Shown: positions 17,684 through 25,983, counted from the stretch's first letter. The stretch: DNA of 64,000 nucleotides from Flavobacterium sp. (GCF_035195345.1 NZ_CP136574.1:620001-684000), one strand, 5' to 3'. Program-made: numbers and translations. Notes: a model not told the origin generated them from the letters alone.

Positions 17684-19693
17684 TTATTTTTTGAATTTTG
17701 ATATGCCGTCTTCTAGCCATTTTTTATAAACAGCTGCGTCTGGCGTATAACCAATTTGCTGAGTAATATCCTTTCCATCACTGTCTAGGATAATGTAATA
17801 TGGTTGTGCGTTATTTTTATATCGTGTAATTTGATAATCGCTCCATTTGTTTCCAATGGTTATAATCTCTTTACCAGTTTCTTTAGATACATATTGCTCA
17901 TCTTTAGGTAATTCACGTTTATCATCCACATAAAGTGAAACTAAAACTACTTTATCTTTTAAAAGAGACAAAATTTCTGGTTTTGACCAAACAAAATCTT
18001 CCATTTTTCTACAATTCACACAAGCGTGACCAGTGAAATCTAATAAAATTGGTTTCCCAACTTTATTCGCATAAGCTAAACCGTCTTCATAATCATGAAA
18101 AGCAATAATTCCATGCGGACCTGAATGTGCGTGTTCTGGTAAATCTATAGCTGCTGTTGAAGTTCCACCAGAAGTTCCTATTCCATTTGGACTTTCGCTG
18201 TAAGTCATTGGCGGTGGAAATCCTGAAATAATTTTCAAAGGCGCACCCCATAATCCTGGAATTAAATAAATTGTAAATATTGTGACAAAAACTGCCATAA
18301 ATAAACGTCCAATAGATAAATGAACTAACGGACTATCATGTGGTAATGTTAATTTTCCAAAAAGGTAGACTGCCCAAGTTCCAAAAATAGCAATCCAAAT
18401 AGCTAAGAACACTTCTCTTTCTAATAAATGTGCTTGTACTACCAAATCGGCATTAGATAAAAATTTAAATGCTAAAGCTAATTCCAAGAAACCTAATGAA
18501 ACTTTAACGGTATTTAACCAACCACCTGATTTTGGCAACGAATTCATCCAACCCGGGAACATCGCAAATAACATAAAAGGCAAAGCTAATGCTGATGAAA
18601 ATCCTAACATTCCAATGATTGGAGCTAAACCTCCTTTTGAAGCCGCTTCAACTAATAAAGTACCAACAATTGGACCCGTACAAGAAAAAGAAACAATTGC
18701 TAATGCTAACGCCATAAATAAGATTCCTACGAAACCTCCTCTATCGGCTTGTTGATCCACTTTATTTGCCCAAGAGTTAGGTAAAACAATTTCGAATGCT
18801 CCTAAAAATGAAGTCGCAAAAAACACTAATAATCCAAAGAAAATTAGGTTAAACCAAACATTCGTTGAAAGCGCATTTAATGAATCTGCACCAAATATTC
18901 CTGTTACCAATGAACCTAGGATTACATAAATAAGAATTATCGAAACTCCATATAAAATGGCATTTTTCTTTCCTTCTGCTTTTGTTTTACTTTGTTTGGT
19001 AAAGAAACTTACCGTCATTGGAATCATTGGAAACACACAAGGTGTTAACAAAGCAGCAAAACCTCCGAAGAAAGCTAAAAAGAAAATAGCCCATAATCCT
19101 TTTTTCTCTTCTTTAGGAGCTGAAGTCGGAGCAATTTCTTTTATATTTTTCTCTACTTCAGAACTTTCAACTGAGGAAGAATCTAAAGCAACTGAAGAAG
19201 AATCTGCTGTAACTACATCGCTTGCAGTTTCCACCGCAGCTTTTTTAATTTCTGGCAAAGTAAACGTGAAAGTGTTATCGCCTTGAATACATTGTTCCTT
19301 ACAAACTTGGTATTCTACATATACTTTTATCGTTTTTAATTTGGGATTAGTAACTTTAATCGTTTGTTTGAAAGTAGCTTTTTTAGCGAAATAATATTCG
19401 TCTACTTCAAAAATATCATTAAACACTTTTTTATAAGGACTTTCCTTGGTTTTTCCAACCAATTGATAATTTCCTTTCGATTCTTTAAACGTAAAAGCGG
19501 TTGGTTGCGAACCTCCGTCTGGCGTGAATTGCGAATACAAATGCCATTCGTCTTCTATTATCACATCCATCACTAAAACAAATTCATTGTCTGATTTTTG
19601 CTCAACTTTAGAGGACCATTTTACTGGATTAAAAATTTGAGAATATCCCAAAAAGGAAAATAATAAGGTGAATACTAAAACTAATTTTTTCAT
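17684..19693 (-). CDS. dsbD: Thiol:disulfide interchange protein DsbD
   Basis: 669-aa membrane reductase that carries electrons from cytoplasmic thioredoxin to the periplasm for cytochrome c maturation and disulfide repair. In order: signal peptide (VFTLLFSFLGYSQ), N-terminal domain with a Cys pair (QVCKEQC), eight membrane segments holding TPCVFPMIPMTVSFF and SFSCTGPIVG (the electron-carrying Cys residues), and a C-terminal thioredoxin domain with CVNC (GHACVNCRKMEDF). The ATG at 19693 overlaps the tilS stop (TAATG), so the genes are coupled. A longer frame from 19804 lies inside tilS and is rejected. Confidence 0.96.
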   Translation of the reverse strand: MKKLVLVFTLLFSFLGYSQIFNPVKWSSKVEQKSDNEFVLVMDVIIEDEWHLYSQFTPDGGSQPTAFTFKESKGNYQLVGKTKESPYKKVFNDIFEVDEYYFAKKATFKQTIKVTNPKLKTIKVYVEYQVCKEQCIQGDNTFTFTLPEIKKAAVETASDVVTADSSSVALDSSSVESSEVEKNIKEIAPTSAPKEEKKGLWAIFFLAFFGGFAALLTPCVFPMIPMTVSFFTKQSKTKAEGKKNAILYGVSIILIYVILGSLVTGIFGADSLNALSTNVWFNLIFFGLLVFFATSFLGAFEIVLPNSWANKVDQQADRGGFVGILFMALALAIVSFSCTGPIVGTLLVEAASKGGLAPIIGMLGFSSALALPFMLFAMFPGWMNSLPKSGGWLNTVKVSLGFLELALAFKFLSNADLVVQAHLLEREVFLAIWIAIFGTWAVYLFGKLTLPHDSPLVHLSIGRLFMAVFVTIFTIYLIPGLWGAPLKIISGFPPPMTYSESPNGIGTSGGTSTAAIDLPEHAHSGPHGIIAFHDYEDGLAYANKVGKPILLDFTGHACVNCRKMEDFVWSKPEILSLLKDKVVLVSLYVDDKRELPKDEQYVSKETGKEIITIGNKWSDYQITRYKNNAQPYYIILDSDGKDITQQIGYTPDAAVYKKWLEDGISKFKK

Positions 19694-21000
19694 TAGGCTG
19701 ATTCTATTTTTATATTTTGTTGTGTTGTTTCTGTTGCAATAAAACGTTGGTCTGCTCGTTTTCCGATTACCCAAATAATTTGGTCTTCCGAACACAATAA
19801 CCATTGATTTTCTTTATCTAAAAGCGAATATTTTTCGTCTTTGAAATATTTACTCAATTTCTTTTTTCCATTCATTCCAGCAGGATAAAAATAATCGCCT
19901 TCTTGCCATTTTCTAATTGTAAGTGGAAAATTAATTTTATCCTTGTCTACAAATATACAATTTGCATTCACATGTTTATCTCCTGAAAACCTTGAAAAGA
20001 TAAGTTTTAAGGGAATATTAACTTTGCTTTCTATCGATTCAATGATAAAAACTTCCGATTTATTTATTAAATTTCTTTCGGAAAGGAGTAATTTCTCTCG
20101 ATCTTTCAATAATACATGTGTTTCAGAAAACACTTGTTTTCCTGATTGTGCTTCGACCAAATCATAAATATCATTCCAAGCTGAAAATCCGAATGCTTTC
20201 AACCATTGGTACAAATACGCTTTGTAATTTTGGAATTCAAGCAATGAATTCAAATGAATCTCTAATTGATTTCCCTTCTCTTTTACTACTTTTTCAAACA
20301 CCAATTTAGAAGCATCGTTCACCAAAGATTCTGCTTGTTGCAAATGATGTAAGGTATTTTGAAACGAATCTAAAAATCCTGTATTCAATTCTTTTAAAGT
20401 GGGAACAATATTGTGACGTAATTTATTTCTAAAATACTTGTCTGAAGCATTACTCGAATCTTCTCGCCATTGGATTTTATTATCTATGGCATAATTCTCA
20501 ATTTCGTCTCTTGAAAAAGGTAATAATGGTCGAATGATGTTCTCGTTTTGCACTGGAATTCCTGTTATACCTTCCAAACCAGTTCCTCTAGTAAAATTGA
20601 TTAAAAACGTTTCTACATTATCATCTAAATGATGCGCAGTAACCAAGTAATCTAATTTATTTTCCGATAAAAGTTCTTGAAACCAATCATAACGTAACTT
20701 TCGAGCGGCTAATTGAATAGAAAGTTTATTTTCTTTAGCAAATTCGAGCGTATCAAACGAATTTATAAAATAAGGAATATATCCATCTTGACACATTTCT
20801 CTAACTAACAATTCATCTGCATCGCTCTCTTTTCCACGCAATTGAAAATTACAATGCGCTATGCAAATGTCAAACTTCAACTTGTAAAATAAATCCAATA
20901 AAACCATACTATCAACACCACCACTAACTGCTAAAAGCAATTTCTTGTCTTTTAGTTGGGCGAAATTTTGTTCGATATGATGTTGGAATTTTGTAAGCAT
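19693..21000 (-). CDS. tilS: tRNA(Ile)-lysidine synthetase
   Basis: 435-aa enzyme that changes C34 of tRNA-Ile(CAU) to lysidine using ATP and lysine, which switches decoding from Met to Ile. The PP-loop SGGVDSMVLL is at about residue 25, with TAHHLDDNVETFLINFTRGTGLEG and REDSSNASDKYFRNKLRHNIVP as the other family motifs. The C-terminal substrate-binding domain (FPLTIRKWQEGDYFYPAGMNGKKKLSK) is complete. It is essential in most bacteria. It lies downstream of the four-helix-bundle gene and overlaps dsbD by 1-3 nt. Confidence 0.97.
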   Translation of the reverse strand: MLTKFQHHIEQNFAQLKDKKLLLAVSGGVDSMVLLDLFYKLKFDICIAHCNFQLRGKESDADELLVREMCQDGYIPYFINSFDTLEFAKENKLSIQLAARKLRYDWFQELLSENKLDYLVTAHHLDDNVETFLINFTRGTGLEGITGIPVQNENIIRPLLPFSRDEIENYAIDNKIQWREDSSNASDKYFRNKLRHNIVPTLKELNTGFLDSFQNTLHHLQQAESLVNDASKLVFEKVVKEKGNQLEIHLNSLLEFQNYKAYLYQWLKAFGFSAWNDIYDLVEAQSGKQVFSETHVLLKDREKLLLSERNLINKSEVFIIESIESKVNIPLKLIFSRFSGDKHVNANCIFVDKDKINFPLTIRKWQEGDYFYPAGMNGKKKLSKYFKDEKYSLLDKENQWLLCSEDQIIWVIGKRADQRFIATETTQQNIKIESA

Positions 21001-21013
21001 TAATAAAGTAATT

Positions 21014-21427
21014 AGTAAAAAGGGATTAGGGATTAGTTATCTGCCAATTTATTAATTAGCGAATTTAGCATTTTTTCAATTTCTATTGACAATTCATTAA
21101 TTTCTTTACAATCTTCTTCAGAAATAAATTTTAGATTAATTGCAATTTCTATTTGGGTTTGACATTCAAATAAAGAACCTCTCGCAATTTGTAAAAATCT
21201 TGAATAATCTTTTTTGTAATTTCTTCCATAACCTTCAGCAATATTTGAAGGAATAGAAACTGAACTTCTCCTAATTTGAGAAATCAATCCAAATTTTTCA
21301 CTTTCAGGAATTTTTGATGTTAGAGAATAAACTAATGTAATCCAACTCATCGATTTTTGCCAAACTATTAAATCTCTATAACTTTTCATATTTATTGCTT
21401 TTTACTCTTCCCTAATCCCTTTTTACT
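21014..21427. repeat. Perfect 19-bp inverted repeat around the four-helix-bundle gene
   Basis: AGTAAAAAGGGATTAGGGA at 21014-21032 recurs exactly as its reverse complement at 21409-21427. The pair encloses only the 118-aa four-helix-bundle gene and its short flanks. The arms could pair in RNA or DNA, or mark the limits of an inserted unit. Confidence 0.85.
21033..21389 (-). CDS. Four-helix-bundle (S23/IVP-type) protein
   Basis: 118-aa all-helical protein of the family first seen in 23S rRNA intervening sequences (RDLIVWQKSMSWITLVYSLTSKIPESEKFGL, SIPSNIAEGYGRNYKKDYSRFLQIARGSLFE). Relatives such as bAvd form pentamers that help diversity-generating retroelements, but most members have no known role. 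No reverse transcriptase or rRNA is nearby. It lies between pabB and tilS, and the stop lies right next to one arm of a perfect 19-bp inverted repeat. It is likely a mobile or scattered gene family member. Confidence 0.85.
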   Translation of the reverse strand: MKSYRDLIVWQKSMSWITLVYSLTSKIPESEKFGLISQIRRSSVSIPSNIAEGYGRNYKKDYSRFLQIARGSLFECQTQIEIAINLKFISEEDCKEINELSIEIEKMLNSLINKLADN

Positions 21428-21432
21428 TTTCC

Positions 21433-22716
21433 CTATCTTAAAACCTCAAACATCGCTTTTGCCTTCAATAAACATTCTTCGTATTCCATTTCTGGTATGG
21501 CTTGAGAAGTAATAGCACTTCCAACAGAAAATGATAAATATTGATTTTCCAAATTATACAAAATACTTCGAATTACGACATTGAAATCGAAATCGCCATT
21601 TGGAGTGAAATAACCTACTGCTCCACTGTATAATCCTCGTTTGGTTTCTTCTAATTCTTCAATGATTTGCATAGCCGAAATTTTGGGTGCACCAGTCATG
21701 CTTCCCATTGGAAAAGTTGTTCTTAGAATTTCGATAGGTGAAGTGGTATTTTCTACTTCTGAAACAATTGTCGAAATCATTTGATGAACTTGCTTAAACG
21801 TATAAATCTGACACAATTCTTCCACTTGAACGCTTCCTTTTGTGGCAGTATGCGATAAATCGTTTCGAACTAAATCTACAATCATAATGTTTTCTGAACG
21901 CTCTTTTTCGTTTTGAGTTAAATCAGATTTTAATTGTTCGTCTTGTTCTAAATCGAAACTTCTTTTGGCTGTTCCTTTGATCGGCTGGGAAATAACTTTA
22001 TTTCCTTCTTTTCGCAAATAACGTTCTGGTGAAGCGGAAAGTAAATACTGAAAATTATTTTTGAAGTACACCGCAAATGGTGGTTCGGAAATTGCATTTA
22101 GTTTTTGATAGATTTCCAAAGGTTCAATTTCAGTATTTTCGGCGTAAAATTCCATACAGAAATTGGCTTCATAAATGTCGCCACGGTGAATGTGTTCGAG
22201 CATTTTAGAAACTTTGGAAAGGTAGTTTTCTTTTGGGATTCGTTGTTTTATACTGATGGATGATGGATGATGGGTGATGAATTTTGTTGAAATGATTTCT
22301 TCGAAATCAGTTTCTATTTCGTCATCGCACATTCGTAAATATTGAATTTCGACTTGATTTTCTTTGATTAGAAACAACTTTTTAGGTTGGAAGAAAAACA
22401 AATCGGGAAATGCTAATCCATCAAAGTTATTGGAATGTAAAGTTTCGGTATCATTTTTTAAATCGTAGGATAAGTAACCAAACAACCAATCTTTCGTTTG
22501 ACTTTGGTACTGATACAAATGTTGAAACGCATTTTCGTAATCGGTTTTAATCGAAGTAAAAGCATCTACCGCCAAAACTGCATCGTAACTCGAATACTTT
22601 TGATGATACTGATTCGAATCTAAAAAAACAACTTCTCTGTGTTGGTTAGACCAATGCAAAAGTTGGTTTTTAAAGTCAGGAAGCTGCGAAATATCTTTTG
22701 TAATTACTGTTCTCAA
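21433..22716 (-). CDS. pabB: Aminodeoxychorismate synthase component I
   Basis: 427-aa chorismate-utilising enzyme. With an amidotransferase partner it makes 4-amino-4-deoxychorismate for folate synthesis. The catalytic domain shows SQPIKGTAKRS, ENIMIVDLVRNDL and TTFPMGSMTGAPKISAMQIIEELE. The N-terminal third is divergent, as is usual for PabB, and is shorter than in TrpE. The linker (ITHHPSSISIKQRI) is encoded by four tandem TGATGGA-like heptamers. The closest alternative is anthranilate synthase I. A distant amidotransferase gene at the right edge of the window could be its partner. Confidence 0.88.
   Translation of the reverse strand: MRTVITKDISQLPDFKNQLLHWSNQHREVVFLDSNQYHQKYSSYDAVLAVDAFTSIKTDYENAFQHLYQYQSQTKDWLFGYLSYDLKNDTETLHSNNFDGLAFPDLFFFQPKKLFLIKENQVEIQYLRMCDDEIETDFEEIISTKFITHHPSSISIKQRIPKENYLSKVSKMLEHIHRGDIYEANFCMEFYAENTEIEPLEIYQKLNAISEPPFAVYFKNNFQYLLSASPERYLRKEGNKVISQPIKGTAKRSFDLEQDEQLKSDLTQNEKERSENIMIVDLVRNDLSHTATKGSVQVEELCQIYTFKQVHQMISTIVSEVENTTSPIEILRTTFPMGSMTGAPKISAMQIIEELEETKRGLYSGAVGYFTPNGDFDFNVVIRSILYNLENQYLSFSVGSAITSQAIPEMEYEECLLKAKAMFEVLR
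22254..22281. repeat. Tandem heptanucleotide repeat inside pabB
   Basis: Four head-to-tail 7-mers: TGATGGA, TGATGGA, TGATGGG, TGATGAA. The unit length is not a multiple of three, so a gain or loss of one unit would shift the pabB frame. The tract encodes the linker residues THHPSSIS. Confidence 0.8.
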
Positions 22717-22900
22717 ATTGGAAAATTTACTTCGTAAAAGTACAACAAAAAAATAGTTGTTGAAAAATGGTTCAAATGTTAAAATTTGGCACGGTTTTTA
22801 TTCTTGCCTCTATAACTAACCAATTAAAAATTCATTTCTATTGATTCTATAACTACTCGTATTAAAAACAATTAATCAATAACTTTAAAAATGAATTTTT

Positions 22901-23794
22901 ATGAACAAAAACACCAAAATCGTATTGACTTTACTAGCGCTTGGTTTAGTATTCGCCTGTAAAGAAAGTGTAGCTGAAGAAACATCAGATTATTCAGAAA
23001 ATGTTGCAACCGATAGCACAAGCGTTGTTTCCTCCTCGGCAGCCGTTGAAAACAAAAACAGCAATCGTAAATTTGTACGAACGGCCGATGTAAAATTTAA
23101 AGTCAAGAATGTTGCCAAATCAACTTATGCTATTGAAGATGCAACTACGAAATTTGGAGGATTTGTAACGTACACCAACCTACAAAGTAATATTCACAAC
23201 GAAGACCGAACAAAAGTGAGTCAGGATAGTACTTTAGTAACAACCAAATATAAAGTAGACAATAACATCACGATTCGTGTTCCGAATACGAAAATGGATA
23301 CCGTGATTAAAACCATAGCGAAACAAATTCATTTTTTAGATTATCGCATTATCAAAGCCGATGATGTTTCCTTACAAATGTTATCCAATGAATTAGCGCA
23401 AAAAAGAAGTAATTCTTCAGAAAAGCGTTTGGAAAATGCAATTGATTCAAAAGGAAAGAAATTAAATCAAGTGGTAAAAGCCGAAGAAACTTTAGATGCT
23501 AAAAAAGAGCAAAATGACGCTTCAAAATTGCAGAATTTATCATTACAAGACCAAGTGAATTTTAGCACTTTAACACTAAACATTTACCAAGACGAAAGCA
23601 TCAAACAAGAAATGGTGGTTAATGAAAAAAGCATCAACGCTTACCGACCAAATATTGGGTTACAAATTTGGGACAGTGTAAAAACGGGTTGGTTTATGTT
23701 AGAAAACATTATTTCGTTTGTTGTAGTGCTTTGGCCATTTGTTTTAATTGGGTTTCTAGGGTCCTTTGGATATAAGAAGTTTTTAAAAAAGTAA
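22901..23794 (+). CDS. DUF4349 lipoprotein
   Basis: 297-aa lipoprotein. The lipobox LVFACKES sets the mature N-terminal Cys at residue 20. The DUF4349 region spans about 57-250 (FVRTADVKFKVKNVAKSTYAIEDAT, then ITIRVPNTKMDTVIKTIAKQIHFLDYRIIKADDV), and a coiled-coil of about 60 residues sits in its middle. A C-terminal membrane helix (IISFVVVLWPFVLIGFLGSFGY) with a basic tail follows. The fold is thought to be envelope-associated, and its function is not known. A terminator hairpin follows at 23800. Confidence 0.85.
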   Translation: MNKNTKIVLTLLALGLVFACKESVAEETSDYSENVATDSTSVVSSSAAVENKNSNRKFVRTADVKFKVKNVAKSTYAIEDATTKFGGFVTYTNLQSNIHNEDRTKVSQDSTLVTTKYKVDNNITIRVPNTKMDTVIKTIAKQIHFLDYRIIKADDVSLQMLSNELAQKRSNSSEKRLENAIDSKGKKLNQVVKAEETLDAKKEQNDASKLQNLSLQDQVNFSTLTLNIYQDESIKQEMVVNEKSINAYRPNIGLQIWDSVKTGWFMLENIISFVVVLWPFVLIGFLGSFGYKKFLKK

Positions 23795-23799
23795 GAAAT

Positions 23800-23832
23800 A
23801 AACCATCGGGAAACCGGTGGTTTATTGTTTAT
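23800..23832 (+). terminator. Terminator after DUF4349 gene
   Basis: AAACCATCGG, loop GAAA, CCGGTGGTTT (23800-23823): a 10-bp stem with one G-T pair, followed by a T-rich stretch. Confidence 0.75.
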
Positions 23833-23893
23833 AATATTGTATTGCAACTAATATTGTATTAGATTTTTTTATTATTTTTGAAAAAAGATAAAA

Positions 23894-23975
23894 CTGACGT
23901 TTGTCAGATATATACACCCAAAATTGGGTTGCTTTGTATGATTTTGTCATACATATATACTAGTTGGCAGTAATT
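23894..23975. repeat. Three consecutive small hairpins and a GTTGGCAG boundary motif
   Basis: CTGAC-GTTT-GTCAG (23894-23907), ACCCAA-AA-TTGGGT (23916-23929) and GTATGA-TTTTG-TCATAC (23936-23952) follow each other, all with perfect stems. AGTTGGCAG comes next at 23962-23970. They fill the gap ahead of the AbiV gene. CTGCCAAC, the reverse complement of GTTGGCAG, stands just after the second gene of this unit, so this may be the left border of a cassette. Confidence 0.6.
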
Positions 23976-23997
23976 GTAAAACGCTCATCTATTAAAC

Positions 23998-24681
23998 ATG
24001 AATCTAAAAAAAGAAGAACTCTTAGAATTATTCAACAGTTCAATTGATAATGCATTTTACATGTATGAATGCTCAAGAAAAATTTTGTTTGAACTTGAAA
24101 AAAATAAATATCCAAGTTTAGGATTAGCCGAATTATCTTTAGAAGAGTTAGGAAAATCTTTTAGTTGTTTAGCATATTATTCCAAAGCGCAGAATCTTGG
24201 TGATTGGAAAGATTTCTGGAAAGAATGGAGAAATCACGATATAAAAGCTCATAGAGCATTTTTCTATGAATTCTTCTGTCTATTAAGGCTTGAGTTAGAA
24301 TATGAGAATGAAGACGAAGCTTTAGAATTTCCTTCGGTTAGGGGAAATTTTTCAAAAGAAAAAGAAGCAAGTTTTTATGTTGATATTGATAAAGGTAATC
24401 GGAAAATTCATAAACCTGAAAATGAAATTTCAGATGAAGAATGTATAAGAAGAGTTACAAGTCTATCGGGCTTATTTAATGCTGCGTTTTATATTAAAGA
24501 TTGGTTTGCAGAAAATCCGAATGAAAATTTCAGAAATGCAATTTCAGATTATGCGTATAGAACTATATCAACCGAAATGTATCAACAAGATGTTTTAGAT
24601 ACTTTAAAAGAAATGAAAGGTGAAAATGAAGAATACAATAGAGCTTTGAAAAAAATTGAAATGTTATTTAATCCCGAATAA
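23998..24681 (+). CDS. AbiV-family abortive-infection protein
   Basis: 227-aa soluble helical protein. The segment LGLAELSLEELGKSFSCLAYYSKAQ (residues about 40-65) and the later DFWKEWRNHDIKAHRAF match the pattern of AbiV-family phage-defence proteins (E-E-x-G-K core, then a charged Lys/His-rich helix). The best-known member, from Lactococcus, blocks phage late translation. It opens a two-gene unit bounded by hairpins and repeat motifs. The family call comes from recognised patterns rather than a search. Defence activity here is inferred. Confidence 0.7.
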   Translation: MNLKKEELLELFNSSIDNAFYMYECSRKILFELEKNKYPSLGLAELSLEELGKSFSCLAYYSKAQNLGDWKDFWKEWRNHDIKAHRAFFYEFFCLLRLELEYENEDEALEFPSVRGNFSKEKEASFYVDIDKGNRKIHKPENEISDEECIRRVTSLSGLFNAAFYIKDWFAENPNENFRNAISDYAYRTISTEMYQQDVLDTLKEMKGENEEYNRALKKIEMLFNPE

Positions 24682-24711
24682 AGAAATCAACAACAGCATA
24701 AAAATCAGAAT

Positions 24712-25284
24712 ATGACAGAAAAATTTACTTTAAGAGATATTCTCGTTTATACACTTTTAGGATTAATAGTTTTATTTTTTACTTATTTATATTATCCTTT
24801 TGAAATTGGTTCTATCATTAAGGATTCAAAAGACTATTCGGATTTAACCGTTTTATTATTAATTCCTATTTCATATCTAATTGGACATATTTTGATGAGT
24901 TTAGATGATGTGATTTTCAATGGTATTTTACTGCGTTTTTTTCCAAAAGAAAAGCCATTAAAAAACAAATACTGGAAGTTTTACAATTTCTTGTTTTTTG
25001 GTTACCGAAATATAGGAATTCGAAATAAAGAAGAAATAACAAATGAAACATTTCTAAAAACTTGTGATAAGTTAATTACAGAAAATAAATATGAGAAAGC
25101 AGAATATTATCAAGTAATGAGCGACTTATTTAAAGGTATCGTCCTAATTATATTCATTAGCATTGTTTTCGACATTTATCTCTGGCGTTTTGAATTTTGG
25201 AAGCTAATATTAATTTTCTTGATTTGGTATAGAGCCAAAATGTTTTCAGCTTATTATGTTAGAATGATAAAGCGGAATATATAA
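24712..25284 (+). CDS. Hypothetical membrane protein paired with AbiV
   Basis: 190-aa protein that I do not recognise. It has a membrane segment near residues 13-28 (YTLLGLIVLFFTYLYYPF), a second at about 44-65 (LTVLLLIPISYLIGHILM), a cytoplasmic-looking charged middle (NKEEITNETFLKTCDKLITENKYEKAEYY), and two more helices near the end (GIVLIIFISIVFDIYLWRF, FWKLILIFLIWYRAKMF). It starts 30 nt after the AbiV gene in the same direction and inside the same borders. A membrane effector or partner is possible, but only by association. Confidence 0.6.
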   Translation: MTEKFTLRDILVYTLLGLIVLFFTYLYYPFEIGSIIKDSKDYSDLTVLLLIPISYLIGHILMSLDDVIFNGILLRFFPKEKPLKNKYWKFYNFLFFGYRNIGIRNKEEITNETFLKTCDKLITENKYEKAEYYQVMSDLFKGIVLIIFISIVFDIYLWRFEFWKLILIFLIWYRAKMFSAYYVRMIKRNI

Positions 25285-25290
25285 AAACAA

Positions 25291-25431
25291 CTACTGCCAA
25301 CACACGTTTTGCGCTATTGCGAATTTTGTGCAAGCCGGACATTTTTCTTTCGCAAGAAATATTATCTTTAACAGAAAATAATTCGTTCCGAAGCTCGCAA
25401 CAGCGCAAAGCGCGGGAACGTTACCAACTAT
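25291..25431. repeat. Imperfect palindrome closing the AbiV cassette
   Basis: CTGCCAAC (25294-25301) opens the element and GTTACCAAC (25420-25428) closes it. Inside, TTTGCGCTATTGCGA (25308-25322) pairs with TCGCAACAGCGCAAA (25395-25409) at 14 of 15 positions. The 140-bp element has GC content above that of its neighbours. The layout recalls integron attC sites, but the terminal motifs do not fit the attC consensus and no integrase is visible. Confidence 0.6.
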
Positions 25432-25457
25432 ATTAAAAAAAAACAAAACGTAATATT

Positions 25458-25826
25458 ATGAATAAAATTAATTTCTTATTAGTAACAGCTATACTTTGTA
25501 TAACAAGCTCACTTGCATTCAGTCAAAATGATTTAAACAAAAGCTTTATTGGTTATTGGACTACAGATGGTTCAATGACAAGAACTATTATCTTTAAAGA
25601 CAAAGACAATGTTCTTCAAATTGTTAAGTGGGATAGTAGTAATGGAGAAGAAAAGGAAATTTTAAAAATTCAAGTAGTAAACAATACAATTAAAACTACA
25701 GAGAAAATGGTTTCAACAAATTGGGTGACCTATAATACCTATTCAATTATTGATGAAAATACCCTTAAATGTTCCATAGGTGGTGATGGGAAAGGTTCCG
25801 TAATTTATTTAAAAAGGTTAAAATAA
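25458..25826 (+). CDS. Small secreted protein, lipocalin-like
   Basis: 122-aa protein with a signal peptide (INFLLVTAILCITSSLAFSQ) and a mature part of about 98 residues rich in beta strands (FIGYWTTDGSMTRTIIFKDKDN, NTYSIIDENTLKCSIGG). The opening FIGYW recalls lipocalin-type domains common in Bacteroidota, but I cannot assign a family. It lies just after the cassette palindrome. The ATG of the truncated DUF4238 gene follows directly on its stop codon. Function is unknown. Confidence 0.6.
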   Translation: MNKINFLLVTAILCITSSLAFSQNDLNKSFIGYWTTDGSMTRTIIFKDKDNVLQIVKWDSSNGEEKEILKIQVVNNTIKTTEKMVSTNWVTYNTYSIIDENTLKCSIGGDGKGSVIYLKRLK

Positions 25827-25928
25827 ATGTCAACAATTGAAGTAAAAAGACAACATTACGTTCCAAGAACATATCTAAAACACTTTTCGACAGAGCGTTC
25901 GGGAGAATTTTGTCTCGTCCTAAAATAA
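25827..25928 (+). pseudogene. 5' remnant of a DUF4238 gene disrupted by the IS
   Basis: ATG at 25827 begins MSTIEVKRQHYVPRTYLKHF, the N-terminal signature of DUF4238 proteins, which occur in defence-rich islands. After residue 28 (SGEF, 25910) the frame enters the IS left end and stops at 25928. If the IS and one TTT duplicate are removed, the frame continues after the IS as FIKALQTTR and stops at 27357 in the REP-like hairpin. The gene, usually about 300 aa, was therefore already truncated before the IS arrived, or was cut by an IS-linked deletion. Confidence 0.75.
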
Positions 25929-25983
25929 GTTTACATATTTACACTTAATCCTAAAATAGATTTACAACTCATTTTTAGTCCTG

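Noticed and set aside
19694..19804. A longer DsbD starting at 19804 within tilS
   Set aside because: The extra 37 residues are the tilS 3' end in another frame; the signal peptide begins at the ATG at 19693.
22785..22805. Sigma-54-type promoter (TTGGCACG...) before the DUF4349 gene
   Set aside because: The -24 part fits, but at the right distance the -12 GC is replaced by AT, and the TTGC that is present lies 6 bp too far.
25291..25431. A true integron attC site
   Set aside because: The end motifs do not fit RYYYAAC and GTTRRRY and no integron integrase is in the window; kept only as a palindromic repeat.
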